A stretch of DNA of 5,089 nucleotides from Hyphomicrobiaceae bacterium (lineage in GTDB: Bacteria > Pseudomonadota > Alphaproteobacteria > Rhizobiales > Hyphomicrobiaceae): positions 1 to 5,089 of the forward strand of contig JABSQE010000013.1 in the NCBI GenBank assembly GCA_013214245.1, written 5' to 3'. Each line of letters starts with the position of its first letter. Position 1 is the first letter of the stretch. Shown here in pieces: positions 1 through 5,089 of this stretch. Made by a program: the position numbers and the translations under genes. The notes beneath the pieces are model-generated. The model was not told where the DNA came from. It worked only from the letters and a program-made list of their open reading frames with translations, and searched no databases.

Positions 1-1316
1 AAAACTGAATCACCAGCTCGCCTTTCAAACTCAACACCCTCTAAGTCTAAGCCATCAGGAAGGTTGTCTAAAAACACATCCCATTTATTATCGATGTGTG
101 CTGCTGCCTCAGCCGGTGGTAATGCTCGAAGAATACCGGATGGCTCCTCAATAACTATACCATCTGTAATAAGGCGTCCGAGAGCATCTTCAACATCAAA
201 GTCAACTTTAAGTCCAAAAGCATCTTTTAGATACTGCTCTACAGCCTCATCAACTATCTGAAGATCCTCTTTGCGGATTTCTCTTTTTGCTAACACACTA
301 TACAATAAAATTTCTTCTTTAACGTCTTCATCCGCAGCCCGATCTGCTAATTTAATCATTACGCCGCGGTTATCAGCTAGAGAGTGAAAATATAAATTTT
401 GGGCCATAACTACCATATAGCGTTGCCGTGTGTTGAAAAAATCCATTATTTGACGAAACAATACTCCACCCAGGGCAGATAACATGCCTGCGACCGCGAC
501 TGGATTAGTTATCAATGCAGCACCACTAGTCACAATATTACTAAGCGTACCAAACAAGCCCATACCCACGGCACCGCTACCAGTGATGCCTAATTTAATT
601 TTATCAAAAAGACGAAATTTTATACGTGTGTTAGGAAAAATCATTTCAACATCTGACTGCGGCATATTTTTGAATAGCTTCATGTAAATCAGTTTACGAC
701 TAATGTCCTCCGAACCATGTTTGCCTCGTGATCGTAAGATTTTCGCTGCTTTCTTCCTCGTAACAGATTTGGTACAAACATAATCATCAACAAGTCGTTC
801 CTCTGTTTTAAGTTTAAAGAGAATAAACAGACGTTGGAATATTGGGACATTAAACTCTTCTTTGCGGAGAAAAGTCCTTAAGGATCTGCGTTGGTCTTTC
901 TTCTGAGAAGCGCCACGAAAATAAATCTCCAACTCTTCAAAAACGTCCAGATCAACACGAAAATCAAGTCCGTAATGACTATCGCTCGCTAAAATAACAT
1001 CCAACTCTCTACGCTCAATTTTCCTATAATTTGCTTGAATCAGAAGATGGCGCACACCATCTACTACTCTTGACCGCATAGCAATAAGCTCGTCGTTAGT
1101 GAACCGTCGAGTTGTAAGAAGGTCACTGTCTGGATTAAACGGCTCGTAAGCGTGTTTAAGGTACATAATGTCAGTTTGATATTGCTGCTGGCGCCAATAA
1201 CAAAGGTAACGAAAGAAACGTTTTACTTCAGAAGCTTTACCAGTCGTCCAAGCTTGCTTGTGCGTCAAGCGATCCATAAGGGCCAGTGTCGCCACAGGAA
1301 TGAACGTTTCACGCAT
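1..1316 (-). CDS. DUF3754 (TMEM143-like) membrane protein, 3' end outside window
   Basis: This frame is open on the minus strand from the ATG at 1316 to the left edge, giving 438 codons with no stop; the C-terminus is missing. The molecular function of the family is unknown. The start MRETFIPV matches the usual N-terminus of DUF3754 proteins. Family-like blocks follow: YRKIERREL near residue 97, VFEELEIYFRG near 125, and YMKLFKNMPQSDVEMIFP near 211, ending in FDKIKLG near 243. Residues about 244-290 form a Gly/Ala/Val-rich hydrophobic stretch that could hold two membrane helices. A basic LFRQIMDFFNTRQRYM segment comes next, then charged helices and VDFDVEDALGRL near 371, so the ends are probably cytoplasmic. 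A stop codon (1341-1343) sits just beyond an alternative TTG at 1340. ATG 1316 is preferred by family alignment, although only a weak GAAG-like ribosome site precedes it. The gene diverges from ribA and no operon partner is visible. Family assignment is from recalled motifs, not a search. Confidence 0.85.
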   Translation of the reverse strand, partial: MRETFIPVATLALMDRLTHKQAWTTGKASEVKRFFRYLCYWRQQQYQTDIMYLKHAYEPFNPDSDLLTTRRFTNDELIAMRSRVVDGVRHLLIQANYRKIERRELDVILASDSHYGLDFRVDLDVFEELEIYFRGASQKKDQRRSLRTFLRKEEFNVPIFQRLFILFKLKTEERLVDDYVCTKSVTRKKAAKILRSRGKHGSEDISRKLIYMKLFKNMPQSDVEMIFPNTRIKFRLFDKIKLGITGSGAVGMGLFGTLSNIVTSGAALITNPVAVAGMLSALGGVLFRQIMDFFNTRQRYMVVMAQNLYFHSLADNRGVMIKLADRAADEDVKEEILLYSVLAKREIRKEDLQIVDEAVEQYLKDAFGLKVDFDVEDALGRLITDGIVIEEPSGILRALPPAEAAAHIDNKWDVFLDNLPDGLDLEGVEFERRAGDSV

Positions 1317-1425
1317 AAGACCATCTTCGAGCGAAAGCAATTACTTTTTTGATCAAATTCCAGTCCCACAAACCGCAGGCCGGCAGCACAATTCTATGCG
1401 ATAGCATATTTTGTAACTGTGATTG

Positions 1426-1431
1426 ATTATA
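1426..1431 (-). promoter_or_regulatory. -10-like box upstream of the DUF3754 gene
   Basis: The minus strand reads TATAAT here, a perfect match to the bacterial -10 consensus, about 110 nt upstream of the ATG at 1316. No good -35 hexamer lies 16-18 nt further upstream; the best is GCTACA, three of six matches. In such AT-rich sequence a perfect -10 can arise by chance, so this is only a candidate. Confidence 0.25.
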
Positions 1432-1890
1432 CTTTCAAGACTAATTAATTGTAGCATCATACACATATCATTGTTATCAGAGCCATTGGCTGAATGTGTG
1501 TAGATATTTAGATCTAGTTAAGTCCTGAATCGTAAGTTCTGCTGCCTCTACCAATAACTATACTAATGTATAAAGGTAATTAGCGATATTGATACCCACG
1601 AATTACCTAAAGTGGACCGTATGAAATAGATACAAATTAAATTGAAATTTGAAAATATTAGCTTATGCAGTTTTACTTCTTTTTACAGCAGAAAGTGCTT
1701 AAAATGCAGCTATCGTAGATTAAGTTCCTAAAGCCAAACTGTCACAAGCTTGATTGTTTGACAGAAAAATTTCCGACTAAGAGAAAGTATATTTTAAATG
1801 TTGTGTAGAATTCGGTCTTAATATGGCTTATACATCATGAAATAACATTCAGATTTTAATGAAATTTTGTTGTAACGCGTAAAACAAATT

Positions 1891-1953
1891 GCTCAATAAA
1901 TCTATTATTCAGATATATCGAAATATTGTTATTGAGCTGTCAATGCAACAATA
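1891..1953. repeat. Compound inverted repeat with two mutually exclusive pairings
   Basis: Three segments share complementarity. Segment A (1891-1899) is GCTCAATAA, segment B (1924-1937) is TATTGTTATTGAGC, and segment C (1940-1953) is TCAATGCAACAATA. B pairs with C as a hairpin of 7 plus 5 perfect base pairs, with a two-base GC bulge and a GCTG loop. B can instead pair with A over 9 perfect base pairs across a 29-nt loop. The same bases of B are used in both, so the two folds exclude each other. No run of T follows on the plus strand and only TTT on the minus strand, so an ordinary intrinsic terminator is unlikely. It may be an RNA structure, a protein binding site or chance in AT-rich DNA. 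Confidence 0.35.
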
Positions 1954-2170
1954 AAACAACTAACAAGCAATTTCAGTATCTTCTAAGATCAAACACACTA
2001 CTAGAGATTGAGCTTTAGGCTTTAGACTTGATTTTGGTCTGACTTGTGATTAAAAGCGTGTCTATGGTAATGAAATATTAAAGTATGGCTTATGGCTGGT
2101 CATATAACAAATTTAATCCTACTAAACATAGGGAAAAAGGTCGGCCACCAGTTCAAAATTGGCTTATTTA

Positions 2171-2202
2171 TTACAAAGCATTTCAACTCGATTACGTATA
2201 AT
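2171..2202 (+). promoter_or_regulatory. Candidate ribA promoter
   Basis: A perfect TATAAT lies at 2197-2202. Transcription would start near 2209, leaving a leader of about 19 nt before the ATG at 2228 that just includes the AAGGA ribosome site. The -35 is poor: TTACAA at 2171-2176 is the nearest weak match and is 20 nt away, longer than usual. If this promoter is real, the upstream TTG at 2159 could not be the start codon on this transcript. Confidence 0.35.
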
Positions 2203-2210
2203 AAATCAAC

Positions 2211-2215
2211 AAGGA
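2211..2215 (+). promoter_or_regulatory. Ribosome binding site supporting the ATG start of ribA
   Basis: AAGGA is found 12 nt before the ATG at 2228, slightly far but acceptable. The alternative in-frame TTG at 2159 has no well-placed purine-rich site; its nearest, AAAAAGG, ends about 18 nt away. This favours the shorter protein. Confidence 0.55.
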
Positions 2216-2227
2216 TTAAACCAAGTT

Positions 2228-2827
2228 ATGTTTCGGGATATTGCGCGCACTACACTCCCTGTGGAATTTGAAGGTCAAGAAGTTCATCTCGAAGCCCATG
2301 CTTATGAGGATGATACGCCATCATTTCAGGCGATGGCTTTAGTTCATCGCAGTCGTGCTAATAACAACACTGTACCTATTGTGCGTGTACATAGTGGATG
2401 TGTTACTGGAGATATATTTCATTCACTTAGGTGCGATTGTTATGCTCAGCTACAACTGGCATTAGCAACTATTATTGCTGCAAAGCTTGGTATTATAATA
2501 TATTTACCACACCACGAAGGTCGTGGCATCGGTCTTGTTAATAAAATAAAAGCTTATGCTGAGCAAGATCGTGGTCTTGACACAGTTGACGCTAATATAT
2601 CCATTGGCGCTCCCATCGATGCTCGTGATTATGAGCTTCCTGCAAAAATTCTTAAGGATCTCGGATATATTAAAATAGAGTTGATGACTAACAATCCTTT
2701 AAAAATTAAGGCTCTTAGTAATCATGGAATTGAAATTATAAAGCAGTGCCAATCTTTAACAGAACCATCTGAATATAATCGCCGATACCTTGAAACAAAA
2801 CGTGAACGTATGGCACATAAACTTTAG
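2228..2827 (+). CDS. ribA: GTP cyclohydrolase II
   Basis: This zinc enzyme converts GTP to 2,5-diamino-6-ribosylamino-4(3H)-pyrimidinone 5'-phosphate, formate and pyrophosphate, the first step of riboflavin synthesis in the cytosol. From the ATG the protein has 199 residues, close to the 196 of E. coli RibA, and opens MFRDIARTTLP, like family N-termini. Zinc ligands are Cys58, Cys69 and Cys71 (HSGC...SLRCDC). HEGRGIGL (96-103), Tyr110, Asp131 and Arg133 of DARD, and Thr154 to Lys159 of TNNPLK match E. coli substrate and catalytic residues. The tail YLETKRERMAH matches the usual YLxTKxxxMGH. Only the cyclohydrolase is present, with no DHBP synthase (RibB) domain. Unusual points are Gly57 where E. 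coli has Glu53, the HHEGR version of the substrate loop, and loss of the RVP motif near residue 173. An in-frame TTG at 2159 would add 23 residues but lacks support. The gene stands alone and no FMN riboswitch precedes it. Confidence 0.93.
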   Translation: MFRDIARTTLPVEFEGQEVHLEAHAYEDDTPSFQAMALVHRSRANNNTVPIVRVHSGCVTGDIFHSLRCDCYAQLQLALATIIAAKLGIIIYLPHHEGRGIGLVNKIKAYAEQDRGLDTVDANISIGAPIDARDYELPAKILKDLGYIKIELMTNNPLKIKALSNHGIEIIKQCQSLTEPSEYNRRYLETKRERMAHKL

Positions 2828-3013
2828 ACTTAAAAATTTAAATAATAATGTATTAAATAAAATACTACAACTTAACCATACATATATAGTCTAACCAAGA
2901 TAGGTGGGCGCACAAATTTTCCAATTTTACCATCATGCTGAAGCTTAGATGTCCACAACTTCAAGATTACGACGAAACTCAATGAGGTTCACCAAGGATT
3001 ATTCCATTACTTC
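2828..3013. other. Convergent intergenic spacer
   Basis: This AT-rich spacer separates the 3' ends of ribA and the exporter gene. A short GTATT/AATAC hairpin with a 6-nt loop lies soon after the ribA stop but has no T tract, so I see no convincing terminator for ribA. Reading frames are short and none resembles a known protein. Confidence 0.5.
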
Positions 3014-3040
3014 AAAAATGACGGTTTGTAGTAAACTGTC
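3014..3040 (-). terminator. Likely intrinsic terminator of the ABC exporter gene
   Basis: Read on the minus strand, 17 nt after the exporter stop codon, GAC-A-GTTT is followed by an ACTAC loop and AAAC-C-GTC. This gives seven base pairs with a single A/C mismatch. The stem is followed by A and then five T (3018-3014). Position, orientation and U tract all fit a Rho-independent terminator, although the stem is short and only moderately stable. Confidence 0.5.
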
Positions 3041-3056
3041 TCTAATACATCGTATT

Positions 3057-4805
3057 TTATAATCTCGAGTTTGCGAAACACCCGTGATCAACTAGGCGTG
3101 CAAACACACCTTCTTTCTTTACTAGTTGTATAAAATTACCCCGCTCAACAATACGTCCTTGCTCCAAAACAACAATGATATCAGCGTCAGCTATAGTTGA
3201 AAGACGGTGCGCAATAATAAAAGTAGTGCGTCCTTTGCAAACATGATCCAAAGCGCATTTGACACTAAATTCCGTTTCGCTATCAAGGGCACTAGTAGCT
3301 TCATCGAGAATTAATATCGGTGCATTTTTCAAAATAGCTCTGGTAATAGCAATACGTTGACCCTCACCGCCTGAAAGTAAAGCACCACGCTCACCAATCA
3401 TAAAATCTAAACCACCGGGCTTTTTGGCAATCAAGTCCTCAATTTGAGCTAATTTAGCCACCCTAAGTAAGGCATTTTGATCTGCATCTAGTTTACCAAA
3501 GCGAATATTTTCACCTACACTTCGGTTAAATAGACCTGTATCCTGAAATACTACTGCTATCGCACGACGTAAGCTATCCAGCTGAATATGTGTGATATCC
3601 TGGCCGTCAATAAAAATATTACCTTTATGTGGAGCAATAAAACCTTGTAGCAAAGCCATAAGAGTGGACTTACCCGCTCCCGTAGGACCAACCAATGCGA
3701 TTGTTTGGCCTACCTCGGCGACAAGATCGATATCAAAAACACCATTGCTTCCTCCATCAAAAGAATAGCTTACAGCTTTAAACTCAACATGCCCGTTTAC
3801 TTCACTAAACACTTTTTTCACTGAAATATTATTGACAGCTGGTTCCTGGTCAAGCAAAGCGAAATAGGCACGAAGTGTTGGAGTTTCCATAAAAAGACGA
3901 GAAATAAAGTTTGATAATTGATCAAGTTTGCCGATTAATAGACCAGCAAAACCAGTAAAACTTACTATGTCGCCAATCGAAATTTCATCCAGCACAGCTA
4001 AATACGAGCCAAGAGAAAAAATAATTATTATAGTAATAGTGCTAGTACCACGACTCATCACACTTACAAGACCCCACCATGTAAGTATTTTATATTGAGC
4101 ATCCAGCGTCCTCTTCATAGCAGCTCGCATGCCTGCTACCTCTGACGAAATGCGTACATAACTTTGAACAACTGCGACATTGTTAATGACATCACCAATG
4201 CGGCTGGCGATATCTGCATTGTAATTCTCAATATTAGCTTGCATAGAGGAGGTGTTACTTATTACAAAAATATTAAGCAAAAGGTAAATAATAGCCAACA
4301 TCGCAAGTATAAGCGTTAAACGCCATTCTATGAATAAAGCAACAGGAGCCAGAAAGAGCACACTTGTAAGAGCTGCTAGTTGCTCACGCAATATTACCAT
4401 CCACGTACCGAAAAGCGATTCAGCACCAGCAGTAATCGTGCGTACTGCTGCGCCTGTTCCATGGTTTTTATGGTAGTATATTGGAAGCGTGATGGCATGT
4501 TCAAACGCGCGAGACATCGCTGCAAGCCGCTGGCGATGGAGCAAGCGATCTGAGGCCACAGAGATCCATACGCCAGCAACAATACTAAACAATCCGAGAG
4601 CTGCCCACACCAAAATAAGTATTGTTGGTGACTGGTTGTTCATAAGCGTATCAACAATACTTCCGAATAGAATAGGCTCAACCAGTTGTGCAAGACCGAT
4701 AATCGCATTCACCACTGCTATGATGGTACAAGCGCGCCACTCTTCACGCAACATAAGAATAACACGATGATAGGTCGAAAACAGAGGCAATTTTTGATTA
4801 GACAA
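3057..4805 (-). CDS. ndvA: NdvA/ChvA-type ABC exporter (fused permease and ATPase)
   Basis: This 582-residue half-transporter should dimerise in the inner membrane and use ATP to export its substrate. The permease half has six likely helices, near residues 26-49, 61-83, 143-160, 162-184, 252-275 and 278-297. The ATPase half has Walker A GPTGAGKST (373-381), Q-loop Gln421, signature LSGGEGQR (478-485), Walker B ILILDEATSALD (497-508) with Glu502, and switch His533, so it looks catalytically intact. The best match I know is the cyclic beta-1,2-glucan exporter NdvA/ChvA, of similar length (about 588). Shared stretches include the start LFSTYHRVILML, VVQSYVRI, LTWWGLVSVMSRGTSTI and SLRRAIAVVFQDTGLFNRS. 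That points to periplasmic glucan export, but a divergent paralogue with another substrate is possible, and no glucan synthase (ndvB) lies in the window. The start is TTG at 4805, since an in-frame stop lies at 4809-4811 and the first ATG is residue 18 (4754). It converges on ribA. Confidence 0.92.
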   Translation of the reverse strand: MSNQKLPLFSTYHRVILMLREEWRACTIIAVVNAIIGLAQLVEPILFGSIVDTLMNNQSPTILILVWAALGLFSIVAGVWISVASDRLLHRQRLAAMSRAFEHAITLPIYYHKNHGTGAAVRTITAGAESLFGTWMVILREQLAALTSVLFLAPVALFIEWRLTLILAMLAIIYLLLNIFVISNTSSMQANIENYNADIASRIGDVINNVAVVQSYVRISSEVAGMRAAMKRTLDAQYKILTWWGLVSVMSRGTSTITIIIIFSLGSYLAVLDEISIGDIVSFTGFAGLLIGKLDQLSNFISRLFMETPTLRAYFALLDQEPAVNNISVKKVFSEVNGHVEFKAVSYSFDGGSNGVFDIDLVAEVGQTIALVGPTGAGKSTLMALLQGFIAPHKGNIFIDGQDITHIQLDSLRRAIAVVFQDTGLFNRSVGENIRFGKLDADQNALLRVAKLAQIEDLIAKKPGGLDFMIGERGALLSGGEGQRIAITRAILKNAPILILDEATSALDSETEFSVKCALDHVCKGRTTFIIAHRLSTIADADIIVVLEQGRIVERGNFIQLVKKEGVFARLVDHGCFANSRL

Positions 4806-4807
4806 GG

Positions 4808-4817
4808 ATTATATCCC
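4808..4817 (-). promoter_or_regulatory. Start region of the exporter gene: SD-like GGGA overlapping a -10-like TATAAT
   Basis: On the minus strand GGGA (4817-4814) sits 8 nt before the TTG at 4805, a usable though weak ribosome site. TATAAT (4813-4808) immediately follows it. If TATAAT were a working -10 box, transcription would begin near 4801, inside the proposed first codons, so the two readings conflict. No good -35 lies at the right distance upstream, which favours the ribosome-site reading. Confidence 0.35.
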
Positions 4818-5089
4818 GTTTTGCGTATTGATGATGTGACCTACATTAAAATACCATAGTTAACTCAAAACCATCCAGTCGTGTGGTAAGCTTATACAAA
4901 CCGTTGATCAGCTATAAGTTTAGTAGTTAAAAAACGGAAACTAAAAAAGTGCAAACCTAATCAGTTTGTAATGAACAATTGGCCATGATATCATGAAAAA
5001 CAAATGTTGCACCACAATAGCTGAAACTACGACATTTCACCCCACCTGCAGAGTGATAGGAAATAACGTAGAATTTACTAATAATTCAA
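4818..5089. other. Region upstream of the exporter gene with no recognised gene
   Basis: This stretch should hold the exporter's promoter, but I found no convincing -35/-10 pair. It contains a 12-bp palindrome CATGATATCATG at 4984-4995. A plus-strand frame opens with ATG at 4993 (start MKNKCCTTIAET) and stays open for 32 codons to the right edge. It has no ribosome site and no recognisable similarity, so I do not call it a gene. Confidence 0.5.

Larger units (their letters stand above)
1341..2170. other. Long gene-free region between the DUF3754 gene and ribA
   Basis: All reading frames here are broken by frequent stops and no ORF of convincing length or codon pattern is present. The stretch is distinctly AT-rich. 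I see no tRNA, no insertion-sequence ends and no FMN riboswitch (RFN) sequence, although ribA lies downstream. It contains a candidate -10 box (1426-1431), an AGGTAATT/AATTACCT inverted repeat (1574-1581 and 1601-1608), a weak secretion-signal-like trace (1658-1720) and a compound hairpin (1891-1953). A gap this long in a compact bacterial chromosome often marks a gene lost by decay, but I cannot identify one. Confidence 0.6.

Noticed and set aside
484..687. Plus-strand ORFs at 64-261, 484-687, 1152-1352 and 4489-4770, and a minus-strand ORF at 4394-4582
   Set aside because: They lie opposite or within the DUF3754 and exporter genes in other frames, have atypical composition and match no known protein.
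1395..1412. TATGC/GCATA hairpin with GATA loop followed by TTTT on the plus strand
   Set aside because: The stem is only 5 bp, and no plus-strand gene ends here for it to terminate.
1574..1608. AGGTAATT/AATTACCT inverted repeat with a 19-nt loop
   Set aside because: An 8-bp match in an AT-rich gap of this size is near chance expectation, and there is no T tract or nearby start codon to give it a role.
1700..1800. Search for an FMN riboswitch upstream of ribA
   Set aside because: None of the conserved RFN-element sequence blocks appears anywhere in the gap.
1822..2093. TATGGCTTAT occurring twice (1822-1831 and 2084-2093), and GCTTTAG in tandem (2012-2025)
   Set aside because: These repeats are short, at or near chance levels, and not part of a larger duplicated unit or insertion element.
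2085..2201. A 38-codon plus-strand ORF starting MAYGWSYNKF just before ribA
   Set aside because: It has no ribosome site or recognisable similarity, and it overlaps the probable ribA promoter.
2159..2227. In-frame extension of RibA by 23 residues from a TTG codon
   Set aside because: No ribosome site fits the TTG, the extension has no family counterpart, a TATAAT box lies inside it, and the ATG at 2228 has AAGGA and gives the usual protein length.
2942..3028. A 29-codon open stretch (SLDVHNFKITTKL...) in the convergent spacer
   Set aside because: It has no start codon or recognisable similarity, and it runs through the predicted terminator of the exporter gene.
4984..4995. Perfect 12-bp palindrome CATGATATCATG
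   Set aside because: About one such palindrome is expected by chance in 5 kb, and it is not repeated or placed at a recognisable promoter.
4944..5036. A hydrophobic 31-codon minus-strand open stretch (NVVVSAIVVQHLFF...) upstream of the exporter
   Set aside because: It is bounded by stops and has no ribosome site. Random AT-rich DNA often encodes hydrophobic residues. A membrane-protein remnant cannot be excluded but is not supported.

Overview
The window reads as part of an AT-rich bacterial chromosome, most likely alphaproteobacterial. The best clue is the exporter at 3057-4805, whose sequence follows the NdvA/ChvA cyclic beta-1,2-glucan exporters of Rhizobiales (Brucella, Bartonella, Agrobacterium) along its whole length. 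AT-rich coding sequence and long gene-free gaps would suit a host-associated lineage such as Bartonella. That placement is inference from family resemblance; there is no rRNA or other marker gene here.

Layout from left to right: (1) 1-1316, minus strand: the first 438 codons of a DUF3754/TMEM143-family membrane protein whose C-terminus lies off the left edge. (2) 1317-2227: about 0.9 kb with no convincing gene, holding a -10-like box for the DUF3754 gene, a compound hairpin near 1891-1953 and a possible trace of a decayed secretion signal. (3) 2228-2827, plus strand: ribA, GTP cyclohydrolase II, the entry step of riboflavin synthesis, with a TATAAT box and a ribosome binding site just upstream. 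(4) 2828-3056: a short convergent spacer carrying a likely terminator for the next gene. (5) 3057-4805, minus strand: a complete ABC exporter of the NdvA/ChvA type, apparently starting at TTG. (6) 4806-5089: no gene recognised.

The three genes do not look like one operon. The DUF3754 gene and ribA diverge across a long gap, and ribA and the exporter converge. Each seems to be its own transcription unit, and no shared pathway is evident. I found no tRNA, rRNA, CRISPR array, insertion sequence or FMN riboswitch, and no evidence of a new multi-gene system. The points most worth a second look are the non-standard residues in the RibA active-site motifs, the mutually exclusive pairing in the 1891-1953 hairpin region, and the start region of the exporter.
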